DNA of 64,000 nucleotides, from the NCBI GenBank assembly GCA_963660435.1, contig CAVKYI010000002.1:62001-126000 (forward strand), given 5' to 3'. Positions 43,256 through 52,346 of the stretch are shown piece after piece. The notes under the pieces are model-generated. The model was not told the DNA's origin, did no database searches, and saw only the letters and a list, made by a program, of their open reading frames with translations. The first letter of the stretch is position 1, and each line of letters opens with the position of its first letter. Source of the DNA: Hallerella sp963660435. Lineage in GTDB: Bacteria > Fibrobacterota > Fibrobacteria > Fibrobacterales > Fibrobacteraceae. A program made the position numbers and the translations under genes.

Positions 43256-44545
43256 ATGACTACGACAAAGATGCAAACGCCGCCGCTCCCCAAGGGCACG
43301 CGCGACTTTTACCCCGAATCCATGCGGATTCAGAACTATATTTTCGACACCTGGCGCAAGGCCGCCCTTCGTTTCGGATACGAAGAATACGAAGGCCCGA
43401 TGTTCGAGCACCTGGAACTCTACACGGGAAAGTCGGGCGACGAAATCGTAAGCCAGCTCTACGACTTCATGGACAAGGGCGGACGCCATATCGCCCTGCG
43501 CCCCGAAATGACTCCCACGCTCGCCCGGCTGGTCATTCAAAAGGGAAATTCACTCAGAAAGCCCTTCAAGTGGTTCAGCATGCCGAGGCTTTTCCGCTAC
43601 GAGCGCGCCCAGAAAGGCCGTCTCCGGGAATTCTTCCAGCTGAATCTCGACATCATCGGGACGGAGAGCATCTACGCCGAAGCGGACCTTCTTTCCGCTA
43701 TCGCCTCCATGCTCCAGGACTTCGGGCTCAAGACGGGCGACTTCTGCATCGGGGTCTCCAGCCGAAAGCTCCTCAACGCGTTTCTCGAAGAAATCGGGGT
43801 TCCCGACGTGTCGAAAGTCTATCCGGTACTCGACCGCCGCCTGAAAATCGAAAAGAGCGACTTCTACAGGGAACTCGCCGAAGCGGGCCTTTCCGAAGAG
43901 CAGACGAAAAAGCTCGACAGCCTGATGGATTCGAAAGACATCGAGGACGTCGCTTCCAAAATCCAGGGAGACGCCTCCCGGGAAGCCCTCGACGAGATTC
44001 GGAAACTGTTCCAGACGCTCGAACATTCGGGCGCGTCCGGTTCGGTCGCGCTGGATCTCTCGATTGTCCGCGGGCTTGCCTATTACACGGGCATCGTCTT
44101 CGAAGTTTTCGACAAGGGAAAGTCCATGCGCGCCATTGCCGGCGGAGGACGCTACGACAGCCTCACCGAAAAGCTCGGCGGGCAAAAGGTTCCCGGCGTA
44201 GGATTCGGCATGGGAGACGTGGTCCTTGCGAACCTTCTTGAAGAACGCGGGCTTCTCCCATCGTCCAGGCAGTCGCTCGACTTCTTTGTCGCAAGCTTTA
44301 CAAACGACATGGACAGGATTTTTTCCGTCGCGAGCGAACTTCGCGGACTAGGCTTCACCGTGAGCCATCCGCTCGCACCGGCAAAGCTCGGAAAGCAGAT
44401 GGAACAGGCAAACGCCCAAGGCGCGAAAGTCGTCGTCTATGTCGATGGAGAAAAGGCTCCCGTCGACGGATTCGAATACAAGATTCTCTCCTCGGGAACC
44501 GCCGGGGCTGGCACGCTCGAAGAAATTGCAAGCCTCAAGGCCTGA
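43256..44545 (+). CDS. hisS: Histidine--tRNA ligase
   Basis: 429 residues, class II aminoacyl-tRNA synthetase. Motif 1 and 2 regions are clear (LPKGTRDFYPESMRIQ and RYERAQKGRLREFFQLNLDI), as is the histidine-A motif LAYYTGIVFEVFDKG with GGGRYDSL. The C-terminal anticodon-binding domain spans about 330-425. The gene leads an apparent run with the SGNH and MBOAT genes (six-base gap), an odd pairing of translation with surface-polymer modification. Confidence 0.96.
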   Translation: MTTTKMQTPPLPKGTRDFYPESMRIQNYIFDTWRKAALRFGYEEYEGPMFEHLELYTGKSGDEIVSQLYDFMDKGGRHIALRPEMTPTLARLVIQKGNSLRKPFKWFSMPRLFRYERAQKGRLREFFQLNLDIIGTESIYAEADLLSAIASMLQDFGLKTGDFCIGVSSRKLLNAFLEEIGVPDVSKVYPVLDRRLKIEKSDFYRELAEAGLSEEQTKKLDSLMDSKDIEDVASKIQGDASREALDEIRKLFQTLEHSGASGSVALDLSIVRGLAYYTGIVFEVFDKGKSMRAIAGGGRYDSLTEKLGGQKVPGVGFGMGDVVLANLLEERGLLPSSRQSLDFFVASFTNDMDRIFSVASELRGLGFTVSHPLAPAKLGKQMEQANAQGAKVVVYVDGEKAPVDGFEYKILSSGTAGAGTLEEIASLKA

Positions 44546-44551
44546 CGTCCG

Positions 44552-46195
44552 ATGACGCCATTCCGCGCGCTTTTCTTCATCCTTTCCGTCTTCGCCCTGC
44601 TCGGTGCGCTTTCGCTCGGCTTTCCGAGCGAAGGAATTTCCGTCGGACCTTTCACGCTGCGGTTTCCCTCCTTGAAGGAAAAGATCGATGAAACGAAAGA
44701 GGATCTTTCCGACTCGACGAAGCCCGATCCCGAAGAACAGATCCGGAAGATGCTTGCCGAAACGCGCGCGCGACAATTTGCCGAATATGCGGATTCGCTG
44801 GCCTTCTACGAATCCTTTTTCAGGGAAGGTCCCACGCGATTCGACTTTCCGGACAACAATCCGTTCTGGTTCGACCGCTTTTTCGAACGGGTAGAGCAAG
44901 CGAAGGATTCGGGCGAAGTCATCCACATCGTCCACTACGGCGATTCCCAGCTCGAAGGCGACCGCATCACGGCGACTTTCCGCGAATCCATCCAGACACT
45001 TTTCGGCGGTTCCGGCCCGGGAATGGTTCCTCCTCTCGCCGACATTCCATCCTTCGTGTTCAACGGCCACAGCGTCGGGAACCTTTCGAGACACCGCATC
45101 TTTGGACCGAAGGAAGAACATGCGCCAAACAACCGCTACGGTCCACTCGCCCAGGTGACCGATCTAAACGGCAGCGCGACTTTTTCCTTCAAGAAGAGCC
45201 TGCACCGGAAAAACTTTCCGAATGCCGGGAAGTTTCGAAAGATCCGCCTTCTCGCAAACAAGGCAAACCTCAAGACAAGGCTCATCTACAAGGCGGCGGT
45301 CACCGATACGGTCCTAGGCGACTCCTTGCCGGAATACAGAACGCGCACGCAGAAATTCCTCGCGACAGATCCAAAAGTCGAAACGTTCACGCACCTTTCC
45401 GTCTATACGTGGGATCTTCTCCACGAAACGGAATCCGTCACGCTGACCGTTTCGGGAAAGGCTTCGCTATACACGATTGTACTTGACGGAAAATCGGGCA
45501 TCGGAGTCGATAACGTCGCCATGCGCGGCAGTTCAGGAACCGTTTTCACCAAGATGGACAACGAACTTCTCGGCGCGTCCCTCAAGGCAATCAACGCGAA
45601 ACTCATCCTGATGGAATATGGCGGAAATCTGGTTCCAAGCGTTACCCGCGCAAATCTCGGATGGGTCGAGAAGACCATCGAAAAGCAAATCCAGGCGCTC
45701 CGGAAAGCGGCTCCCGACGCGGACATTCTCTTTATCGGTCCCGCGGACATGTCAAAGAAAATAAACGGGAAATGGACCAGCTACCCGAACCTCGAAATGA
45801 CGATAGAAACGATTCGGGACGTCGCCCTGAAAAACGGCTGCGCCTACTGGGACATGTATCGCGTAATGGGCGGACAGAACGCCATGATTTCCTGGGTCAA
45901 GGAAAAGCCTCCGCTCGGAGGACCGGACTACATCCACTTTACCCGAGCCGGGGCCTCCCGAATCGGCGAACTCCTCTACAACGCGACAAAGCTGCACTAC
46001 GACTATTACGCATTCCGAAAGGCCCGGAAAATCGATTCGGAAAAGCTTTTCGAAATCCATTCGTTCCGGGACAGCGCAAAGAGCATGGCGGACACGCTCG
46101 TAACCGAAAGCGACACGCTCGTGTTGATTCCCATTTCCGAAGCGACAGGCGAAGAATCTAGAAGCTCCGGCTTTTCCCGAGGCGAAACCCCATGA
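44552..46195 (+). CDS. SGNH/GDSL-like envelope protein, first of two
   Basis: 547 residues. An N-terminal hydrophobic segment (MTPFRALFFILSVFALLGAL) works as signal or anchor. The SGNH blocks are present: block I HYGDSQLEGDR with Ser132, a block III-like region, and block V GGPDYIHFTRAGASRIG with the Asp-His pair. Such proteins act as O-acetylesterases or, next to an MBOAT protein, as O-acetyltransferases for surface polysaccharide. The gene is six bases after hisS and overlaps the next SGNH gene by four. An esterase-only role remains possible. Confidence 0.8.
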   Translation: MTPFRALFFILSVFALLGALSLGFPSEGISVGPFTLRFPSLKEKIDETKEDLSDSTKPDPEEQIRKMLAETRARQFAEYADSLAFYESFFREGPTRFDFPDNNPFWFDRFFERVEQAKDSGEVIHIVHYGDSQLEGDRITATFRESIQTLFGGSGPGMVPPLADIPSFVFNGHSVGNLSRHRIFGPKEEHAPNNRYGPLAQVTDLNGSATFSFKKSLHRKNFPNAGKFRKIRLLANKANLKTRLIYKAAVTDTVLGDSLPEYRTRTQKFLATDPKVETFTHLSVYTWDLLHETESVTLTVSGKASLYTIVLDGKSGIGVDNVAMRGSSGTVFTKMDNELLGASLKAINAKLILMEYGGNLVPSVTRANLGWVEKTIEKQIQALRKAAPDADILFIGPADMSKKINGKWTSYPNLEMTIETIRDVALKNGCAYWDMYRVMGGQNAMISWVKEKPPLGGPDYIHFTRAGASRIGELLYNATKLHYDYYAFRKARKIDSEKLFEIHSFRDSAKSMADTLVTESDTLVLIPISEATGEESRSSGFSRGETP

Positions 46196-47517
46196 CGCGA
46201 ATCGTATTCTGGATACTGACGGCTTGCGCCATCTCACTCGCCGACAAGGTCAATCTGCCGATCGATTTGTCCGCAAACCACATCGTCTTTCCCGCGGGAA
46301 ACGCTTCCTTTTCCCCGTTTCTGCACAAGCTGGATTCGTTGATCCATACGAAGCGGGGAAATGTAAACATTCTGCATCTCGGCGGTTCGCACATCCAGGC
46401 AGACGTTTTTTCCAATCGCATCCGTTCCAGGCTTATCCGCGACATTCCCCTGCCGGCGGCATCGCGCGGATTTGTCTTTCCCTTCACCGCGGCGAATTCC
46501 AACACGCCCATCAGCTACGCTTCCCGAAAGCGTGGCCGTTTCAAGTGGGAACGGAGCGCTATCAAGAACCGAGAAAAGCCTCTGGGCCTGCTGGGTTTCC
46601 AGGTGACGACGATCGATCCCGACGCCGAAATTCGCATCGTTCTGGATTCGCGGATTCCGAACGAGAAGATCTGGAGCTTTACAAAAGTTCGCCTGTTCGG
46701 ATTTTCGGCGGATTCCATCGAACCCGTTCTGCGGCTCGAAGAAAACGGCGTCCGCCATGTAGGAAAGCGCGATTCGGTTTCGGGAAGCTTCGTCTTTGAA
46801 ATTTCAAGAAAGGCGGACTCCCTGATCTTTAGCTTTCCCTGGAAAGATTCCGCAGTCGAACATGCCTGGCGCGACACGCTCGCAAGGCTCGATTCCCTCG
46901 GGAAGGAAGCGCTCTTCGCCGACACGGCCTTTTGCCGAAAGGTTCCGAAATTTACGCTTACGGGAATTTTCCTTTCCGATTCCGTTTCCGGGCTCACATA
47001 CAATTCCATCGGCGTAAACGGCGCGGGTCTGGAAGCATACCTTTCCCTCCAGGACCTAGAGCGCGATCTGGATTTTTCGCCGCCGGACCTGGTCATCTTT
47101 TCCATCGGGATTAACGACGCGAACGTGGCAAATTTCGATTCCGAACAGTTCAAGGCACGCTACGACAGCCTGATCTACCGAATCCGGAAAGTTTCCCCCA
47201 GGGCGGCATTGCTTTTCATGTCCAACAACGACAGCTATTTCACCAAGACGAACAAGCCGAACAAGAACGGCGAACTGGTCGCACAGGCGACCTTTGAACT
47301 CGCAAAAAAGTACAGAGGCGGATTCTGGAACATGTACAAGGTAATGGGAGGTTTTCAATCCATGGATTCCTGGGTCACGGCCGACTATGCGAAGAAGGAC
47401 CATGTACACTTCAAGAATTCCGGATACGAGCTCTTGGGAGACCTTTTCTTTGAAGCCCTTCGCGAAGTGATTTTCCCCGATTCCGCACATTCAAGACCTA
47501 CGGAGAAAAAGAGATGA
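46192..47517 (+). CDS. SGNH-like envelope protein, second of two
   Basis: 441 residues with a signal peptide (MTRIVFWILTACAISLA). Block I is altered: GDS becomes GGS in LHLGGSHIQAD (Ser66 kept, Asp replaced by Gly). Block III is GIND (FSIGINDANV) and block V DHVHFKNSGYELLG keeps the Asp-His pair. It is clearly related to the preceding protein, so the pair arose by duplication. The change in block I may weaken activity. ATGA overlaps join it to both neighbours, making one translational unit with the MBOAT gene. Confidence 0.8.
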   Translation: MTRIVFWILTACAISLADKVNLPIDLSANHIVFPAGNASFSPFLHKLDSLIHTKRGNVNILHLGGSHIQADVFSNRIRSRLIRDIPLPAASRGFVFPFTAANSNTPISYASRKRGRFKWERSAIKNREKPLGLLGFQVTTIDPDAEIRIVLDSRIPNEKIWSFTKVRLFGFSADSIEPVLRLEENGVRHVGKRDSVSGSFVFEISRKADSLIFSFPWKDSAVEHAWRDTLARLDSLGKEALFADTAFCRKVPKFTLTGIFLSDSVSGLTYNSIGVNGAGLEAYLSLQDLERDLDFSPPDLVIFSIGINDANVANFDSEQFKARYDSLIYRIRKVSPRAALLFMSNNDSYFTKTNKPNKNGELVAQATFELAKKYRGGFWNMYKVMGGFQSMDSWVTADYAKKDHVHFKNSGYELLGDLFFEALREVIFPDSAHSRPTEKKR

Positions 47518-49361
47518 ATTTTCTCGGTGACTTTCTCCAGAGCGTGTTTCTGTTCGATCCGTCAAGGCCGCTGATCTTTACGCAATTTTACTTCTGGGCC
47601 TTTTTCGCCGCCGTCCTTGCGCTGTTCTCCTGTCTGCACAGCAAGATCATGCTGCGCAACGCCTTCCTGTTCTTCGCGAGCCTCTTCTTTTACTACAAGA
47701 CAAGCGGCAGCTACCTCCTGCTCTTGATTTTTTGCGTCTCCGTCAATTTTTTCGGGGGAAGGATTCTCGAAAAATTCCGGAAAGCGCTTCCAAGAACAGT
47801 CCTTCTCGTTTCGCTAGTTCTCATCGATCTCTTCACGCTCGGCTATTTCAAGTACGCCTACTTCTTCCTCGACGTTCTGCACCAGCTTTTCGGGGTAGAT
47901 TTAAAAGTCTATAACTTTTTCGCCGCGGCGAGCAACCGCTTTTTCCACACAGGTTCGCTGGTCGATCAAATCATCCTTCCCGTCGGCATTTCCTTTTTCA
48001 CGTTCCAGGCTATCAGCTATGTCGTCGATGTCTATAAAAAGACCATCCGGCCCATTGGAAACTTTTTCGACTTCGGCTTTTACCTGACATTTTTCCCTGC
48101 TCTTGTCGCGGGTCCCATCATCCGCGCCGAAAAGTTCATTCCCCAATTGCACCGTCCCTACTTTCTTTCCCGACACGCCTTCGCTCTCGCCATTTTCTGG
48201 ATTCTGAACGGGCTTGCCAAGAAAATCGTCTTGAGCGATTTTCTCGCGACACAGTTTGTCGATCGCGTTTTCGAAACCCCGCTTCTCTTTACCGGATTCG
48301 AAAATCTCCTTGCGCTGTTTGCCTACTCGCTCCAGGTCTATGCGGATTTTTCCGGCTACACGGACATAGCGACCGGAGTCGCCCTTCTCATGGGGTTTCG
48401 CCTGCCGCAGAACTTCAACTCGCCCTACAAGGCCGACAGGCCGTCCGAATTCTGGCATCGCTGGCACATTTCCCTTTCGCGCTGGCTTCGGGACTACCTC
48501 TACATTCCCCTCGGCGGAAACCGCCGCGCGAGCTTCGGAACCTTTTTCTGGACCTTGGTCATCGCCGCCATCGCCGTCATCCTGTCGGGCAGTTTCATCG
48601 TCGCCTGTTCCCTGGGAATTCTATTGCTGTCGCTTGCGCTCTGGGGAATCTTCAGGCCCGATTCCAGACGAACAATCGCCAAGCACACCAACGCGATGAT
48701 CACCCAGCTGATGGGCGGACTCTGGCACGGCGCAAGCTGGAACTTCATCATCTGGGGAGGATTGAACGGAATCGGCATGATTCTCAACACGCAATGGAGC
48801 AAGCAAAGAATCGAAGTTCGCGCCATCCTGATGTTCCTCTTCACCGCGACCTTTGCCCTGCTCTGCAAGTTCCGCTACGAACCGCTCTGGGGAATCGCGA
48901 GCGTCTGGTGCGGAATCATCTTCCTTGGAATCTATGCGAACATGCTCTACGGACTCTTTTCGAAGCGACCGCTGCCACGGCTCAAGTTTGTCTGGAACGT
49001 TCTGCTCACGTTCATATTCATCACTTCGACGCGTCTCTTTTTCCGCTCCGGTTCGAACCTCGACCCCGCCGAAGCCAACGAAGTCGCCTGGGAAACAGCC
49101 CGCAACATGATTCACCAGATAGGAACGCCGTGGAACCTTTCCGTCGTCCCGCAAATGGCGTTTCAGCATCTTTCCATCATACTCGTATTTTGCTTGGGAA
49201 TGGCCATCCACTGGCTGCCGGAAAACTTCAAGCGCACCTATCGGATTCTCTTTGCGAAACTTCCCAAGTGGGCGATACTTCTCCTTACCGTTCTTGCGTG
49301 TTTTGGCATCTACCAGTTCTCCAGCGCGGATTCCCCGCCGTTCATCTATTTCCAGTTCTAG
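47514..49361 (+). CDS. MBOAT-family O-acyltransferase (AlgI/DltB-like)
   Basis: 615 residues, about a dozen membrane helices. The MBOAT core is complete: ADFSGYTDIATGVALLMG, FWHRWHISLSRWLRDYLYI, PLGGNRR and the catalytic histidine in MGGLWHGASWNFIIWGG. Such proteins pass acetyl or similar groups across the inner membrane to a periplasmic SGNH partner, as AlgI does for AlgX/AlgJ. The two SGNH genes coupled upstream fit that arrangement, so the cluster probably O-acylates a surface glycan. The acceptor is not identified. Confidence 0.92.
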   Translation: MNFLGDFLQSVFLFDPSRPLIFTQFYFWAFFAAVLALFSCLHSKIMLRNAFLFFASLFFYYKTSGSYLLLLIFCVSVNFFGGRILEKFRKALPRTVLLVSLVLIDLFTLGYFKYAYFFLDVLHQLFGVDLKVYNFFAAASNRFFHTGSLVDQIILPVGISFFTFQAISYVVDVYKKTIRPIGNFFDFGFYLTFFPALVAGPIIRAEKFIPQLHRPYFLSRHAFALAIFWILNGLAKKIVLSDFLATQFVDRVFETPLLFTGFENLLALFAYSLQVYADFSGYTDIATGVALLMGFRLPQNFNSPYKADRPSEFWHRWHISLSRWLRDYLYIPLGGNRRASFGTFFWTLVIAAIAVILSGSFIVACSLGILLLSLALWGIFRPDSRRTIAKHTNAMITQLMGGLWHGASWNFIIWGGLNGIGMILNTQWSKQRIEVRAILMFLFTATFALLCKFRYEPLWGIASVWCGIIFLGIYANMLYGLFSKRPLPRLKFVWNVLLTFIFITSTRLFFRSGSNLDPAEANEVAWETARNMIHQIGTPWNLSVVPQMAFQHLSIILVFCLGMAIHWLPENFKRTYRILFAKLPKWAILLLTVLACFGIYQFSSADSPPFIYFQF

Positions 49362-49536
49362 GTCACCTCTAGGTCACCTCTAAAAATTCAATTTTCAAAA
49401 ATTTGGTTGCGACGCTTCGCGCTGGTTCGTCATTCAAAGTGGCAAATACATCCAGTATTCGCCACTTTTCATTCCTGTCTTCGCTTGGTCTCATTCAAAT
49501 TTTCTTAACCAAAGCAATTTTTAGAAGTGACCTCTA
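49360..49536. repeat. Palindromic intergenic repeat element with terminal inverted repeats
   Basis: Two direct copies of AGGTCACCTCT (49360-49370, 49371-49381) open the element. The second begins an 18-base arm AGGTCACCTCTAAAAATT whose near-perfect reverse complement lies at 49516-49533 (17 of 18). In the centre AAAGTGGCAAATAC (49436-49449) and GTATTCGCCACTTT (49455-49468) make a strong hairpin. It begins inside the MBOAT stop codon. No gene is present. It has the form of a non-coding mobile repeat (MITE-like) and could also end transcription. Confidence 0.7.
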
Positions 49537-49552
49537 GAAATTCCGCACGGAA

Positions 49553-50125
49553 TCAACGCAGAATTTTCGCGTCCAGGAACATTTTCCGATACGCTTCGAC
49601 TTTCCTTTCGAACGCCAGCGGATAGGCGCGGCTAGAACTCGGCGTCCTATACAAGGCGATGTCCCTTGCTCCAAGCGAAATCGCGACCTTGCCTCCGACA
49701 GAAGGCGAATCGACAAGGAACGTATCGGCAACCGTTTTCGTCGCGAGCGTTCCCGTCGTTACGATAGAGCGACAATCGGGAACTTTCGCTAGAAGACTTT
49801 TCAAGTCCGTCGGAGCGACCACTTCCAAGAAGGCATCCGAAGCGTTCCCCTTCAGGCGATTCACGGATTCCGCCGCGTCATAGATTCCAATTCCCGCAAG
49901 CGACAGGAAGTCGATAATTCTTTCGCGGTCAAAGCGCTTTTCCGTTTTACATACAAAGTAATCCCTTTCGCCGTAAAAGACCTTTCCCAAAATTCGCCAC
50001 ATGTCATTGTTGAAATTCGGGTAGTAAAAATCCATGCACCAGCGTGTCCTCGGAGGCGGAAAGCTTCCGAGCATCAGGAGCCTTGTACGCTTCGGCAAGA
50101 AGGGTTCTAGCGGATGTCTTTCCAC
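49553..50125 (-). CDS. Uracil-DNA glycosylase-family protein
   Basis: About 190 residues from a GTG at 50125 (VERHPLEPFLP), the N-terminus usual for this group; a TTG five codons earlier is the alternative. Motif A reads LLMLGSFPPPRTRWCMDFYY followed by PNFNNDMWRI, and later come ITTGTLATKT-like SIVTTGTLATKTVAD and the C-terminal active loop region. The family removes uracil or deaminated bases from DNA. The exact subfamily and substrate are uncertain. It follows the nitroreductase gene by 22 bases on the same strand. Confidence 0.75.
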   Translation of the reverse strand: MERHPLEPFLPKRTRLLMLGSFPPPRTRWCMDFYYPNFNNDMWRILGKVFYGERDYFVCKTEKRFDRERIIDFLSLAGIGIYDAAESVNRLKGNASDAFLEVVAPTDLKSLLAKVPDCRSIVTTGTLATKTVADTFLVDSPSVGGKVAISLGARDIALYRTPSSSRAYPLAFERKVEAYRKMFLDAKILR

Positions 50126-50147
50126 GCGAACTTCACGCAAGGACGAT

Positions 50148-50669
50148 TCAAGCTTTCGATGCGAATTCCGAGAGGGACTTTCGCACGGAATGTTTCGGCG
50201 AAGGACCTCCGTGCAGCGGATCCGCGTAGCCCACATCGAGCAGGCAGGCGAGTTTTTCGTCCTCCGAAAAGCCAAAGGCTTTTTCGATCGTTTCGGCGTT
50301 GAAGCCTCTCGCCCAGAGCGTGTTCAATCCCAGATCGGTCGCTTCGAGCATCATGTGCGTCGTGACGATGCTCGCGTCTTCGGGACCGCAATCGTGGTCG
50401 TCTCCATATTTCGACGCCTTGTAGCTTTTCGCCCTGTCATAGGAAACCATCAGCACGATCGGCGCATTGTACGCCATCCGGGTGAGACCGCGAATCTTTT
50501 CGATCGCTTCGGGAGTTTCAAGAACCCGCACGCGAACAGGCTGGGAATTTGTCGCCGTCGGAGCGATACGGCCCGCTTCGAGAACCGATTCGATTTTTTC
50601 CCTTTCCACAGCCTTGTCGGAAAACGAACGGCAGCTGTAGCGCTTCTTGGCCAGTGCAATAAAAGACAT
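50148..50669 (-). CDS. Nitroreductase-family FMN oxidoreductase
   Basis: 173 residues. The FMN-binding pattern is present: AKKRYSCRSFSDKAV at the start, RIAPTATNSQPVRV, and the C-terminal GYADPLHGGPSPKHSVRK. Short members such as this reduce nitro compounds or quinones, or have unknown physiological substrates. GAGG is five bases before ATG 50669. It is divergent from the xylanase gene. Confidence 0.9.
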   Translation of the reverse strand: MSFIALAKKRYSCRSFSDKAVEREKIESVLEAGRIAPTATNSQPVRVRVLETPEAIEKIRGLTRMAYNAPIVLMVSYDRAKSYKASKYGDDHDCGPEDASIVTTHMMLEATDLGLNTLWARGFNAETIEKAFGFSEDEKLACLLDVGYADPLHGGPSPKHSVRKSLSEFASKA

Positions 50670-50795
50670 GAAAACCTCTTTTCTAAAAATTCGTCACTCC
50701 AAAATTTACAACAAAATACAACACTTTTTCAATTTCCCGGGAAACAAGCGAAACCTTTCAAGCGTATTTTACAGAGAACAGAAAGGAGAATTTCC

Positions 50796-52265
50796 ATGAA
50801 ACTGAAGTTTATTTTTCCCCTGATGCTCGGATGCGCCTCGCTATGGGCCGGAGAGGTTCTGACGTGCGCAAACGGAACATCCCAGCAGATGCGGACCGTA
50901 AACGGCTACGATTACGAACTGTGGAGTCAAAACGGTACGGGAACGGCGAGCCTCACCATCACGGCGGATTCGAAGCCGGAAAACGGCGGAACCTTTTCCG
51001 CGGAATGGAGCGGGACAATCAACGTTCTCTCCCGAGCCGGGAAAAAGTTCAAGAACAACGAAACGGTCTCTTCCGTCGGGACCATCACCATCGATTTCGA
51101 AGCGACCTGGAGTTCTTCGGACAATGTCAAGATGCTGGGAATCTACGGCTGGGGATATTTCGCCTCCGGCACGCAGCCCTCGAACTTTTCCGACCAGATC
51201 GAATACTACATCATCCAGGACAGGGGAAGCTACAACTCCGCGACCAGCGGAACCAATTGCCAGCAGAAAGGATCTGCGACAATCGACGGCATCCTCTACA
51301 ATTTCACGGAATGCGACCGGATCGGTCAGCCGATGCTCACGGGCAACGGAAACTTCAAGCAATACTTCAGCTACCCGGCTAGCACGAGCAGCCACAGGAC
51401 AAGCGGACGCGTCACCGTGTCCAGGCACTTTGCGGAATGGGCCAAGGCGGGAATGCCGATGAACAAGCTCTACGAAGTCGCGATGAAAGTGGAATCCTAT
51501 ACGGGAAACACCGGAACGGCAAGAGGAAGCGCAAACGTTTCGAAGAACATTCTCTGCATCGGAAGTTCCTGCGACGAAGGCGGATCGGGTTCCGTGGAAG
51601 TTTCATCGAGTTCTAGCACCGTTTCAAGTTCAAGCAGCGCACAGAGTTCCAGCAGCTCGGAAATCGCGCCAAATCCGACATGCGGCGATTACGACCCGGC
51701 ATTTTGCGGTGGATCCGCCTTTGCAAGCGTCATCGGGAACTCCTCGAGCATTCCGGCAAGCGGCGAATGTCTCTATATCCGCGATTTCGAAGTCATCCAG
51801 CCATCGCTCGGTTCCACGGTTTCCATCAACGGGGTATCCAACACATGTGGCGACGAATGGGACGATTGCAATTACAACACAAAGCCAGCGACAAGGGACG
51901 GCGGCTATTACGTCTATGTCGCGAGCGGAACGATCAACGATTACGAAAACAACGGCTGGGTAAATGTCATCGGCGGAAAAAAGCCGAATTGCGCAAACGG
52001 GACGGAGGATTCGGACAAGACATCCCTATCCAATGACTTTGCCGGAAAGCTTCGCAAAGCCGTTTCCGTCCAGATTCTCGAAGGTCGCGAACTGCAAGTG
52101 CGTTCAAGCCATTCAGAAAGAATCGAAATCTTCGACATGCTGGGAAACAAGGTCCTGAGCGTTCCCCTGCGCGCGGGCACCCAGACAATCGGCCTGGGTA
52201 TTCCGAACGGTGCCTATCTCTGGAAAGTTCGCGGAACAAGCTCCGGGCGCTTTACGCTTCGCTAG
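50796..52265 (+). CDS. GH11 endo-1,4-beta-xylanase with poly-Ser linker and sorting-like tail
   Basis: 489 residues. Signal peptide 1-18 (MKLKFIFPLMLGCASLWA). The GH11 jelly-roll (about 25-250) shows the nucleophile Glu136 in DQIEYYIIQD, the thumb region and HRTSGRVTVSRHFAEWAKAG, and the acid/base Glu233 in AMKVESYTG. Two serine tracts (about 270-288) form the linker typical of Fibrobacter enzymes. A cysteine-rich module of about 105 residues (295-400) of unknown type follows, then a C-terminal segment (about 420-489) with EIFDMLGNKVLSV and PNGAYLWKVRG, alike the sorting domains of type IX secretion. AAAGGAG precedes ATG 50796. Secreted xylan degradation is expected. Confidence 0.92.
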   Translation: MKLKFIFPLMLGCASLWAGEVLTCANGTSQQMRTVNGYDYELWSQNGTGTASLTITADSKPENGGTFSAEWSGTINVLSRAGKKFKNNETVSSVGTITIDFEATWSSSDNVKMLGIYGWGYFASGTQPSNFSDQIEYYIIQDRGSYNSATSGTNCQQKGSATIDGILYNFTECDRIGQPMLTGNGNFKQYFSYPASTSSHRTSGRVTVSRHFAEWAKAGMPMNKLYEVAMKVESYTGNTGTARGSANVSKNILCIGSSCDEGGSGSVEVSSSSSTVSSSSSAQSSSSSEIAPNPTCGDYDPAFCGGSAFASVIGNSSSIPASGECLYIRDFEVIQPSLGSTVSINGVSNTCGDEWDDCNYNTKPATRDGGYYVYVASGTINDYENNGWVNVIGGKKPNCANGTEDSDKTSLSNDFAGKLRKAVSVQILEGRELQVRSSHSERIEIFDMLGNKVLSVPLRAGTQTIGLGIPNGAYLWKVRGTSSGRFTLR

Positions 52266-52306
52266 GCAAAACAACTTCAAGACATCCCTCTTCAACTATT
52301 TTCGAA

Positions 52307-52333
52307 AATGTCGCCCGCCAGGCGGCATTTTTT
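52307..52333 (+). terminator. Rho-independent terminator after the xylanase gene
   Basis: AATGTCGCC (52307-52315) pairs with GGCGGCATT (52321-52329), loop CGCCA, then a T-run. The T-run leads straight into the -10-like element of the next gene. Confidence 0.82.
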
Positions 52334-52334
52334 G

Positions 52335-52342
52335 TAGATTGT
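52335..52342 (+). promoter_or_regulatory. Candidate leaderless -10 element before the 54-residue protein
   Basis: TAGATT is followed by GTTCCC and then ATG 52347, a six-base spacing. No Shine-Dalgarno is present. Confidence 0.45.
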
Positions 52343-52346
52343 TCCC

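Noticed and set aside
50034..50795. Upstream extension of the xylanase frame by 254 codons
   Set aside because: It is antisense to the nitroreductase and the glycosylase-family gene; the signal peptide and AAAGGAG fix the start at 50796.
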